Shown here piece by piece: positions 24,852 to 32,695 of a stretch of DNA of 40,730 nt. This stretch comes from Flavobacteriales bacterium. GTDB lineage: Bacteria > Bacteroidota > Bacteroidia > Flavobacteriales_D > Parvicellaceae. A program made the translations under genes and the position numbers. The stretch covers positions 1 to 40,730 of the forward strand of contig JAGXIB010000117.1 in assembly GCA_024635865.1 (NCBI GenBank), given 5' to 3'. Within the stretch, counting starts at the first letter, position 1. Every line of letters starts with the position of its first letter. The notes under the pieces are model-generated. The model saw only the letters and a list, made by a program, of their open reading frames with translations. It had not been told where the DNA came from and did not search any database.

Positions 24852-25322
24852 TTATTTCTTTTTAAGAACTACTCTTTTCCAAGTATCTGTTCTACCTAAA
24901 GCTTTAACACCTACATAACCTCTTATGTTAAGAACATCTTTATCTTTAGAAATCACACAACTATATAGACTTCCACTTTCAGGATCGTAAATTGTACCAT
25001 CTTCCCATTTATTTTTTCCTTTGTAAGTAAAGTCTTTTAGTAAACGGTAACCTCTTAACGGTACATTTCTCATTTTTTCGTCTTCATTGTTTTTGTCCGT
25101 CTTTGGCTTTTTAGTAACAGGGTCTATTGGATCTCTAAGCCACACAATTTTACCATAGTACTTTGTTCCAATTCGTTCAATTTTAATTCTTACTTTTCCG
25201 TTACTTGGCTCCCATAGTCCAACTATTTCATCTCCATCTCCACCTCCTACATTAAGTGAAGTGAAATTACTAAATGCTAATACTATTAGTATAGCTCCTA
25301 TTATTACTGCTAACTTTTTCAT
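24852..25322 (-). CDS. DUF2147 domain protein, exported
   Basis: A 156-residue protein with an N-terminal hydrophobic export segment (LAVIIGAILIVLAFSNF) and one DUF2147 domain: IVGLWEPSNGKVRIKIERIG, YGKIVWLRDPIDP, KWEDGTIYDPESGSLYSCVI and ALGRTDTWKR, a small lipocalin-like beta-barrel of unknown ligand. It is the middle gene of the operon with a lipoprotein upstream (12 bases) and an outer-membrane barrel downstream (10 bases). Probably periplasmic. The family is firm, the function is not known. Confidence 0.9.
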   Translation of the reverse strand: MKKLAVIIGAILIVLAFSNFTSLNVGGGDGDEIVGLWEPSNGKVRIKIERIGTKYYGKIVWLRDPIDPVTKKPKTDKNNEDEKMRNVPLRGYRLLKDFTYKGKNKWEDGTIYDPESGSLYSCVISKDKDVLNIRGYVGVKALGRTDTWKRVVLKKK

Positions 25323-25334
25323 GTTTTTTATCTT

Positions 25335-25856
25335 TTATTGTTTATAATAATTAATACTAAAAACCAACTTAGTATTTAACTTTAAATCATCCTCTAAATC
25401 TTCTTTTATTATTACATCAGCAACAATATAACATGTTTCTTCTTGTAAGACCGGCATGATTTGTTCTTGTATATCCGCTATTTTTAAGCTAACCTCCGAT
25501 ATATTCTCTTCAACTGGGTTTGCAACTGCTACATTTTGCATTGGAAAGTTATCTGAAAACATTTGCATATTGATAGACTCTATTAAGTTTAAGTTTTCAA
25601 ATTGATCACTAGTAATCACACAAGAGGTTAACTTTACATCAACTAACTCTTCTTTTTTTATTCCGTTCTCTTCTAAAAAAGAACTTAGTTCAGTTGTTAA
25701 TTCTGCTTGACAAGTATTACTTCCTTCAAAAAGAGGCCCTCCTGCAATCAGTGTAGTTTCAATGGTAAACTCTTTACTATTGTTTGCTTCATTTGAACAA
25801 GAAATTAGACTGACTAATAAAAGGACAAACAACGTGTAACTTAATATTTTTTTCAT
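25335..25856 (-). CDS. Putative lipoprotein of unknown family
   Basis: A 173-residue protein with a lipoprotein signal (LFVLLLVSLISCSNEANNSK; the lipid-bearing Cys is preceded by LIS). The mature part is beta-rich and has two or three further cysteines (SNTCQAEL, LTSCVITS, EETCYIVADV) that could form disulphides. First gene of the three-gene envelope operon, directly behind the strongest promoter in the window. The ATG is 56 bases from the -7 box. Not recognised as any named family. Confidence 0.8.
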   Translation of the reverse strand: MKKILSYTLFVLLLVSLISCSNEANNSKEFTIETTLIAGGPLFEGSNTCQAELTTELSSFLEENGIKKEELVDVKLTSCVITSDQFENLNLIESINMQMFSDNFPMQNVAVANPVEENISEVSLKIADIQEQIMPVLQEETCYIVADVIIKEDLEDDLKLNTKLVFSINYYKQ

Positions 25857-25911
25857 TTTTTTTACTTTAAATTCAATGGTTAACTTTTTACGTTAAAAAG
25901 TTTTCTTGTTT

Positions 25912-25942
25912 CAAATTTAATTGTTTTAACCCTTTAATTCAA
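25912..25942 (-). promoter_or_regulatory. Bacteroidota-type promoter of the envelope operon
   Basis: On the minus strand TTG (25942-25940), a 20-base spacer, and TAAATTTG (25919-25912): both elements match the -33/-7 consensus of the phylum. Predicted start of transcription is near 25905, leaving a leader of about 50 bases. Confidence 0.65.
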
Positions 25943-26026
25943 TTATTCTATATTTTTTTTTACTGAATAAGAATTAAATAAAAATAGTTGCACGAATAAA
26001 ACAAACTCTATGCCACAACTTTCAAC

Positions 26027-28378
26027 CTATCCAATCACTTGTAATTTAGCGTATTTTAGTAACAATTGCTTCTCTCCACTACTTGGAAAAATCACAGTGG
26101 CTTTTAAATTTGGTGCTTCTCCTTCAATTTTTAAAATCTTACCTTTTCCAAATCGTTCATGTTGCACAACAACACCGACTGCGAGCTTAGAAGTATCGAC
26201 AGGTTTGCTAGGAGCTACATTAGCTGTAGAAGAAACTTTTTTCAAGTTTCGATTACCAAAAGAAGGTTTTTGTGCAACTGGTTTTGATACTGCTGCTTCT
26301 TTTGTAGGAACGGTTCTTTTACTATACTGCCCTCCAAATTGTTTGCTCGAAGTCTTTCTTGAACCAAAACTACCGCCACTTCCAGAAGACTCTCCACTTA
26401 CTTCAGTTCCTCCTCCAGACTGAGACAAATCTAAAAACTGATCGTCTATCTCTTCTATAAAACGACTTGGTTCGCAGGAAATTAAATTCCCCCAGCGGTA
26501 ACGACTCATCGCATAACTAAGGGTACACTTCTTCTCTGCTCTAGTCACAGCTACATAAAACAATCGACGTTCTTCTTCTAATTCCGACCTAGAGTTTAAA
26601 GCCATTTGAGAAGGGAACAATGCCTCTTCTAACCCTACAACATAAACATAAGGAAACTCTAACCCTTTAGAAGCATGTATCGTCATTAAAGTTACTTTAT
26701 CGTTGTCTTCGTCATCATCATTATCGGCATCCGTCAATAAAGCGACATCCAATAAGAAGTCTGCAAGAAACACTTCTTCTCCTTGAGCTTTACTTTTTTC
26801 TGTAAACTCTTTTATCCCATTTTGGAGCTCCTGAATGTTTTCATAACGAGCAACTCCTTCTGGAGTTTTGTCCGAATACAAGTCTCTAGACAAACCACTA
26901 GACTGACCTATTTCGCTTGCCAAATCAAAAGCAGAGAGGGTCTCTAATTTTGTTGCAAAGCTTTTAATCATGGTGGTAAACTGACTAATTTTGTTGCTTG
27001 TTCCAGCGTTTATTCCTAAATTATACTTAGGTAAGTTACAGAGCATTTCCCACAAAGTCATGTCGTTCGCTCTAGCAGCAACCGTTGCTTTTTCTGAACT
27101 TCCTTTTCCTATTCCTCTTTTTGGGTAGTTAATGACTCTTTTTAATGCTTCTTCATCGTTATGATTGGCTGTCAGCCTAAAATAAGCTATTAAATCTTTT
27201 ATTTCTTTACGTTGGTAAAATGATAACCCACCATAAATACGGTACTTGATATTTAATTTTCTCAACGACTCCTCAAATGAACGAGACTGGGCATTGGTTC
27301 TATATAATATGGCAAAGTCTAAATTTACTGCTTGTTCGTTTTGCTTAATTTCAAAAATGTCGTTAGAGACAAACCTTCCCTCTTCATTGTCTGAATAGGT
27401 TTTAATCACACGCATTTTTTCACCTTCATCGTTAGCAGTCCATACATTTTTCTGAATTTGCTTTTTGTTATTTTTAATGATACTGTTGGCAGCATTAACA
27501 ATAACCTTAGAGGAACGATAATTTTGTTCTAGTTTAAACAAACTATAATTAGGGTAGTCTTTCTTAAAGTTTAATATATTTTGAATGTCTGCACCACGGA
27601 AAGCATAAATACTTTGTGCATCATCTCCTACTACGCATAAATTTTGATTTTTAGCAGCCAAACGTTTCACAATTAAGTACTGAGAGTAATTGGTATCTTG
27701 GTACTCATCTACTAATATATACTTAAACTTATTTTGATATTTCTCTAAAACATCTGGAAAGTTCTTCAACAAGACATTTGTCTTAAATAACAAATCATCA
27801 AAATCCATTGCTCCTGATTTGAAACAACGTTTTGCATATTCCATGTAAACTTCTCCTAACTTTTTACGTCCAGTTTCTCTATCGTCTGCCTGAATGTCTG
27901 TATTTTGTAAGTACGCTTGCGGAGAGATTAAATTATTTTTAGCAGATGAAATTCTAGAGCCTACAACGGAAGGTTTATAGAGTTTATCGTCTAACCCCAT
28001 TTCTTTTACAATGGCTTTTATTAAGCTTCTAGAATCTTGTGTGTCGTAAATTGTAAAATTACTTGGATAACCAATACGCTCACTTTCAGAACGGAGAATA
28101 CGTGCAAAAACCGAGTGAAAAGTTCCAGACCAAACATTACGTGCTTGTCCATCTCCCAACATTTTAGAGATCCGTTCTTTCATCTCTTTTGCTGCCTTAT
28201 TGGTAAAAGTTAATGATAAAATATTAAAGGCATCAACTCCTTTATCTATCATATTTGCAATTCTATAAGTAAGCACTCTTGTTTTTCCAGATCCAGCTCC
28301 GGCAATTACCATCATTGGTCCAGCTATGTTTTCTGCAGCTTCTCTTTGAGGTGCGTTTAATTCATCTAAATAATGCAT
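26027..28378 (-). CDS. pcrA: ATP-dependent DNA helicase PcrA/UvrD
   Basis: A 783-residue superfamily 1A 3'-5' helicase for repair and replication-fork maintenance. Walker A AGAGSGKT is at 26-33, with VDEYQDTN as Walker B, VVGDDAQSIYAFRGAD as motif III and LEQNYRSS as motif IV. VTLMTIHASKGLEFPYVYVV and EERRLFYVAVTRAEK are motifs V-VI. Residues about 660-725 are a Gly/Ser/Lys-rich linker, and the tail VGVVVQHERFGKGKILKIEG is the Tudor-like domain by which PcrA/UvrD contacts RNA polymerase. Choosing PcrA over other UvrD-like names is by general similarity and that tail. Confidence 0.94.
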   Translation of the reverse strand: MHYLDELNAPQREAAENIAGPMMVIAGAGSGKTRVLTYRIANMIDKGVDAFNILSLTFTNKAAKEMKERISKMLGDGQARNVWSGTFHSVFARILRSESERIGYPSNFTIYDTQDSRSLIKAIVKEMGLDDKLYKPSVVGSRISSAKNNLISPQAYLQNTDIQADDRETGRKKLGEVYMEYAKRCFKSGAMDFDDLLFKTNVLLKNFPDVLEKYQNKFKYILVDEYQDTNYSQYLIVKRLAAKNQNLCVVGDDAQSIYAFRGADIQNILNFKKDYPNYSLFKLEQNYRSSKVIVNAANSIIKNNKKQIQKNVWTANDEGEKMRVIKTYSDNEEGRFVSNDIFEIKQNEQAVNLDFAILYRTNAQSRSFEESLRKLNIKYRIYGGLSFYQRKEIKDLIAYFRLTANHNDEEALKRVINYPKRGIGKGSSEKATVAARANDMTLWEMLCNLPKYNLGINAGTSNKISQFTTMIKSFATKLETLSAFDLASEIGQSSGLSRDLYSDKTPEGVARYENIQELQNGIKEFTEKSKAQGEEVFLADFLLDVALLTDADNDDDEDNDKVTLMTIHASKGLEFPYVYVVGLEEALFPSQMALNSRSELEEERRLFYVAVTRAEKKCTLSYAMSRYRWGNLISCEPSRFIEEIDDQFLDLSQSGGGTEVSGESSGSGGSFGSRKTSSKQFGGQYSKRTVPTKEAAVSKPVAQKPSFGNRNLKKVSSTANVAPSKPVDTSKLAVGVVVQHERFGKGKILKIEGEAPNLKATVIFPSSGEKQLLLKYAKLQVIG

Positions 28379-28508
28379 AAAACAAAAATAAGAAATCTTG
28401 TTTTGAACTACACTAAAGATTTAATTTAGTAATTAACAATTATCAACATTAAGTTCTCCATAACAGATAAGAGGCTCGTTATAAAAGAGAATTAAAAACT
28501 AAAAAAAC

Positions 28509-28516
28509 TATCTTTG
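28509..28516 (+). promoter_or_regulatory. Candidate -7 box at the LytS-type kinase start
   Basis: TATCTTTG, exact consensus, ending 5 bases before ATG 28522, so the transcript would have almost no leader. No TTG at the -33 distance. Confidence 0.35.
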
Positions 28517-28521
28517 AATAA

Positions 28522-29568
28522 ATGAGTAAAAACAGAACTATTCTACCACCCAAACCTATCTTTTGGATCCTTCAATTTCTGGGTTGGGGCTTCTTAATTT
28601 TCTTAGGAGTCTCTGAAGAATTAGTTTCAAAAGGTTTTGTTAGCTACAGAACAACGGTCAGCTCTCTAATTATTGGGATTGGAAGCATTCTTTTAACTAG
28701 CCTATTTAGGTTAATCATTCTTAGGAAAAATTGGTTGCGACTTCCCTTTCCTAGAATGATCATAAAGTTCCTTATTTGGTCAGGAATATTAGCCATTCCT
28801 TTTTACCTTTACATGATTTTAGGACTCGTTATTTTCTCCTTTGAAGTGAATTTAACCCTCGCTGATATAACTAGTCAATTGCTGAGTAACTTTATTATCT
28901 TTTTTATTTGGAGTCTTTTTTATTCCACCTACTTTTTTATACAAAATAGTAGACTGCAAGAACTAAATAATTTAAGGTTATTAAGCGCTCAAAAAGACAT
29001 GGAGTTAAGTGTATTAAAAAGTCAGTTGAATCCACATTTCATGTTCAACTCTTTAAATAGTATTCGAGCATTAATTGATGAGGATCCAGTTGTTGCAAAA
29101 AATTCAATCACTCAATTGAGTAATATCTTAAGAAACACATTGGTATTGGGGCAGGAAAAATTCATTTATTTAGAAGATGAGTTAAAAATTGTAACTGACT
29201 ACCTTAACATAGAAAAAGTAAGGTTTGAAGAACGTTTAGAAACAGAATTTAATATTGACGAAAAGACGAAGCGAATTAAAATACCTCCTTTCCTCATTCA
29301 AACTTTTGTTGAAAACGGAATTAAACATGGAATTAGTAAATTAACAAAAGGAGGTACCATTATAATCAATACGAAGAAAGTTGAAGGAAGTTTAATCATC
29401 AAAGTAATAAATGACGGAATTTATGACAAAGATAAACCGTCAGTTACTGGAATTGGACTAACCAACTTAAAAAAAAGGTTAGCTTTAATTTACCCTAATT
29501 ATAGTCTTTCAATAGAAAATAAAGCACATAAAGTAGTAACAACATTAAGTATCCCTGCAAGCAATTAA
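28522..29568 (+). CDS. LytS-type sensor histidine kinase
   Basis: A 348-residue inner-membrane kinase. Four predicted membrane helices lie in residues about 10-145 (for example IFWILQFLGWGFLIFLG, IPFYLYMILGLVIFSFEV, IIFFIWSLFYSTYFF). A short coiled coil leads to the His_kinase domain with the phosphorylated His172 in LNPHFMFNSLNSIRALI. The ATP-binding N box is FVENGIKHGI, with GIGLTNLKKRL after it. It has no periplasmic sensor domain, as is usual for this Bacteroidota group. It is followed two bases later by its LytTR regulator and is clearly cotranscribed with it. Confidence 0.93.
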   Translation: MSKNRTILPPKPIFWILQFLGWGFLIFLGVSEELVSKGFVSYRTTVSSLIIGIGSILLTSLFRLIILRKNWLRLPFPRMIIKFLIWSGILAIPFYLYMILGLVIFSFEVNLTLADITSQLLSNFIIFFIWSLFYSTYFFIQNSRLQELNNLRLLSAQKDMELSVLKSQLNPHFMFNSLNSIRALIDEDPVVAKNSITQLSNILRNTLVLGQEKFIYLEDELKIVTDYLNIEKVRFEERLETEFNIDEKTKRIKIPPFLIQTFVENGIKHGISKLTKGGTIIINTKKVEGSLIIKVINDGIYDKDKPSVTGIGLTNLKKRLALIYPNYSLSIENKAHKVVTTLSIPASN

Positions 29569-29570
29569 TT

Positions 29571-30293
29571 ATGAATATAATTTTAATAGACGACGAAAGG
29601 TTAGCTAGAAAAGAGATGAGTTCTTTACTAAGCAATTACTCTGAATTGAACATTATTGACGAATGTAGCAATGTTGACGAGGCAAAAGTCAGCATTCAAA
29701 AAAACAATCCTGATTTAATTTTTTTAGACATAGAGATGCCTGAAAAAAACGGATTTGACTTATTAGCTGAACTAGATTTTGTACCAAAAGTAATTTTTGT
29801 AACCGCCTACAATGATTATGCTTTAAAAGCTTTTGATGTAAACGCCATTGGCTACTTAACAAAACCTGTAGACCCTGAGCGACTAAAAAATGTGATTGCT
29901 CCTCTAATCGAGAATCATGCTACTAAAAAGCAGGAAGACTCTAGGCAAGATAGTAAACTAGGTTTAGAACATCAAATCTTTTTAAAAGACGGAGACAAAT
30001 GTTGGTTTGTGACTTTAAAAGATGTTCGCTATTTTGAGTCTGAAGGTAATTATATCCGTGTCTTTTTTAACCATGAGAAACCTCTAATCCTTAAATCATT
30101 AAATATATTAGAAGAAAAGCTGGATGAATCTATTTTTTTTAGAGCAAATAGAAAGCACATTATCAATTTAAAACACATTACCAACATCGAAAATTGGTTT
30201 AGCGGAACCTTAAGAATCACCCTAAACAAAAATGAACACATCGAAGTTTCAAGAAGGCAATCTTCAAAATTTAAAACCTTAATGAGTCTTTAA
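29571..30293 (+). CDS. LytTR-family response regulator
   Basis: A 240-residue regulator: receiver domain (1-120) with the acidic pocket DDE at 7-9, phosphoacceptor Asp53 in LIFLDIEMPEKNG, Thr in VTAYND and Lys in LTKPVD; then a LytTR DNA-binding domain (about 140-240; DVRYFESEGNYIRVFF, FFRANRKHIINLKHI). It partners the kinase two bases upstream. The next gene, 101 bases downstream, encodes a T9SS-exported protein and might be a target. Confidence 0.94.
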   Translation: MNIILIDDERLARKEMSSLLSNYSELNIIDECSNVDEAKVSIQKNNPDLIFLDIEMPEKNGFDLLAELDFVPKVIFVTAYNDYALKAFDVNAIGYLTKPVDPERLKNVIAPLIENHATKKQEDSRQDSKLGLEHQIFLKDGDKCWFVTLKDVRYFESEGNYIRVFFNHEKPLILKSLNILEEKLDESIFFRANRKHIINLKHITNIENWFSGTLRITLNKNEHIEVSRRQSSKFKTLMSL

Positions 30294-30361
30294 CCTCTAA
30301 AAAAATCAATAAAACAGGAGAAATCATCCTAAAGGATGACAAGAAAAAAGGCTTAATCAGT

Positions 30362-30369
30362 TAGTTTTG
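30362..30369 (+). promoter_or_regulatory. Candidate -7 box for the T9SS propeller gene
   Basis: TAGTTTTG, exact TAnnTTTG match, 25 bases before the ATG at 30395. No -33 TTG is evident. A short CATCC/GGATG hairpin (30329-30340) precedes it but has no T-run. Confidence 0.3.
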
Positions 30370-30394
30370 AGTCAAAATCAAAAAACTAAAAATT

Positions 30395-32551
30395 ATGAAA
30401 AAAATATTTACCTTTTTTTTAATACTATTCTTAGGACTTACCACTTTTGGACAATGGGTTCAGCAAGGGGTAGATATAAATGGAGACAACAACTTTCATT
30501 CATTAGGGAGATCTGTAAGCCTGAGTTCAGGTGGGTTAATAATGGCTGTTGCATCAACTGGCTATCAAAGTAGAGGTTTAGTCCGTGTGTTTAAATTAAC
30601 TGGAGGAACATGGGTTCAGCAAGGTGCTGATATTAACGGGGAGACTAATGGAGACTTGTCAGGTAGTTCAATCAGTTTAAGTGACGATGGTTTAACCATT
30701 GCTATTGGAGCAACCTCAAACGATGACGCAGCAAATAATGCTGGTCATGTTCGTGTTTTTGAATACAATGGTACAAATTGGATTCAAAAAGGAGCTGATA
30801 TTGACGGTGAAGCAATTTCTGATGCTTCTGGAGGTTCAGTAAGTCTGAGCTCTGACGGATTAATAGTTGCAATCGGCGCACGAGTAAATGATGCAGGAGG
30901 AACTAATAGAGGTCATGTCCGTGTTTACAAGTACAACGGAACTAGTTGGATTCAACAAGGAATAGATATAGACGGTGAAGCTGATAGTGATAATTTTGGA
31001 TGTTCAGTAAGCCTTAGTTCAAATGGTTTAATCGTTGCTATTGGGGCATATACTAATGACGGCAATGGAGCTAACGCTGGACATGTTCGTATTTTTGAAT
31101 ACAATGGAACAAATTGGATTCAACAAGGAATTGATATTGATGGTGAAAATGCTGGAGACTTTTCTGGTATATCAGTAAGCCTTAACAATGACGGATTAAC
31201 TGTAGCTATTGGAGGACAAGGCAATGATGATTCAGGTTCTTTTGCAGGTCATGTTCGTGTTTATGATTACAATGGGACTAGCTGGATTCAAAAAGGATTA
31301 GATATAGATGGAGAAGCTGCTGATGACAGGTCAGGCGGCTCAGTTAGTTTAAGTGCCGACGGATTAACTGTATCAATTGGCGCTAGATACAATGATGGAA
31401 CAGGTGTTGATGCTGGACATGTAAGAGTTTACAATTATGACGGTTCAAACTGGAACCAACTAGGATTAGACATAGATGGAGAATATGCTGGCGATGATTC
31501 AGGAACATCAGTAAATATTAGCGATGATGGTTCAACAGTTGCTATTGGAGCTACTGGAAATGGAGAAACATGGACTAGCTCTGTGCAAGTAAGAGTTTAT
31601 TCTTTTTGTGCTCCAGGAACAAGCACAGATGCTCAAACAGCTTGCGATTCTTTAGTATGGCTAGATGGAAACACTTATAACATGAGCACAAACACACCTA
31701 CTTTTAGCATAACAGGGGGAGCAGCAAATGGTTGTGACAGTATAATAACTCTTAATTTAACCATTAAGAACTCTTCGACGGGAACAGACATACAATCAGC
31801 ATGTGAAAGTTACACTTGGATTAATGGAATCACCTATAATACCTCTAATTTCACAGCAACTGACACTCTTGTAAATTCAGTAGGGTGTGACTCTATTGTT
31901 ACTTTAAATCTAACTATTAATAACAAGACAGGAACAGATGTACAATCAGCATGTGAAAGTTATACTTGGATAGATGGAAACACTTATACTTCTAGTACAA
32001 ATGCACCAACATTCAACATTGTAGGCGGAGCCTCAAACGGTTGTGACAGTATAGTCACGCTAAACTTAACAATAAATACATTGCCCGACAATACAACAAC
32101 AACTGCAAGCTTAACCATAACAGCAAATCAAGTAGGAGCAACTTACCAATGGATAGATTGTAATAATGGAAATAGTATTATTTCTGGAGAAACTAATGCA
32201 ACCTATACTGCAAATACTAATGGTGACTATGGAGTAATCGTTGAAACAAATGGATGTTCAGACACCTCTGCTTGCATAAACATTTCTACAGTTGGACTAA
32301 ATGAAAGCTTTATTCTTAATGAAATAGAAATTTATCCCAACCCAGCTCAAAACAACTTAACCATTCAAGGGAATTTGGAGAATGTTAGTTTAAAATTAAC
32401 AGACTTAACTGGGAAAAAGCAAGAGGTCTCTATTATAGAAAAAAACACAAACAGCAAGACTATTTCTTTAAAGGATTTACCTTCAGGAATATATTTTGTA
32501 ACACTATCATCTGAGACGAATGTTATTACCAAAAAAATTATCAAGCAATAG
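30395..32551 (+). CDS. T9SS-exported seven-repeat beta-propeller protein
   Basis: A 718-residue protein with a signal peptide (KKIFTFFLILFLGLTTFGQ). Seven tandem repeats of about 56 residues run from residue 21 to about 405. Each begins W(V/I)Q(Q/K)G.DI.GE, then SVSLS.DGL.(I/V)AIGA, then GHVRV..YNG. Seven such FG-GAP-like units are what a closed seven-bladed propeller needs. Three repeats of about 45-50 residues follow (QSACESYTW..G.TY to GCDSIVTLNLTIN), then an Ig-like segment. Last comes a type A sorting domain (IYPNPAQNNLTIQG to LPSGIYFVTLSSETNVITKK), which directs export by the type IX system. Possible adhesin or surface binding protein; ligand unknown. Confidence 0.9.
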   Translation: MKKIFTFFLILFLGLTTFGQWVQQGVDINGDNNFHSLGRSVSLSSGGLIMAVASTGYQSRGLVRVFKLTGGTWVQQGADINGETNGDLSGSSISLSDDGLTIAIGATSNDDAANNAGHVRVFEYNGTNWIQKGADIDGEAISDASGGSVSLSSDGLIVAIGARVNDAGGTNRGHVRVYKYNGTSWIQQGIDIDGEADSDNFGCSVSLSSNGLIVAIGAYTNDGNGANAGHVRIFEYNGTNWIQQGIDIDGENAGDFSGISVSLNNDGLTVAIGGQGNDDSGSFAGHVRVYDYNGTSWIQKGLDIDGEAADDRSGGSVSLSADGLTVSIGARYNDGTGVDAGHVRVYNYDGSNWNQLGLDIDGEYAGDDSGTSVNISDDGSTVAIGATGNGETWTSSVQVRVYSFCAPGTSTDAQTACDSLVWLDGNTYNMSTNTPTFSITGGAANGCDSIITLNLTIKNSSTGTDIQSACESYTWINGITYNTSNFTATDTLVNSVGCDSIVTLNLTINNKTGTDVQSACESYTWIDGNTYTSSTNAPTFNIVGGASNGCDSIVTLNLTINTLPDNTTTTASLTITANQVGATYQWIDCNNGNSIISGETNATYTANTNGDYGVIVETNGCSDTSACINISTVGLNESFILNEIEIYPNPAQNNLTIQGNLENVSLKLTDLTGKKQEVSIIEKNTNSKTISLKDLPSGIYFVTLSSETNVITKKIIKQ

Positions 32552-32577
32552 CTATTAATTTATACCCCTTAACTCTT

Positions 32578-32613
32578 AAAAGCACTTTTAATTCATTTTA
32601 AAAGTGCTTTTTT
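32578..32613 (+). terminator. Terminator after the T9SS propeller gene
   Basis: AAAAGCACTTTTAA and TTTTAAAAGTGCTTTT form a long perfect-core hairpin with a short loop, followed by a T-run. Lies 27 bases after the stop codon. Confidence 0.88.
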
Positions 32614-32695
32614 TATAAGCTGAATTATTCTAGATTATTAAAGTAGGATAGTCGCTAAAGATTTTTGTAAATTCGCGCAAGATAAAAAACAAAGA

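Noticed and set aside
26010-26423. Plus-strand 137-residue frame
   Set aside because: Lies entirely against the pcrA C-terminal region and has a Pro/Ser/Cys-rich composition expected of an antisense shadow.
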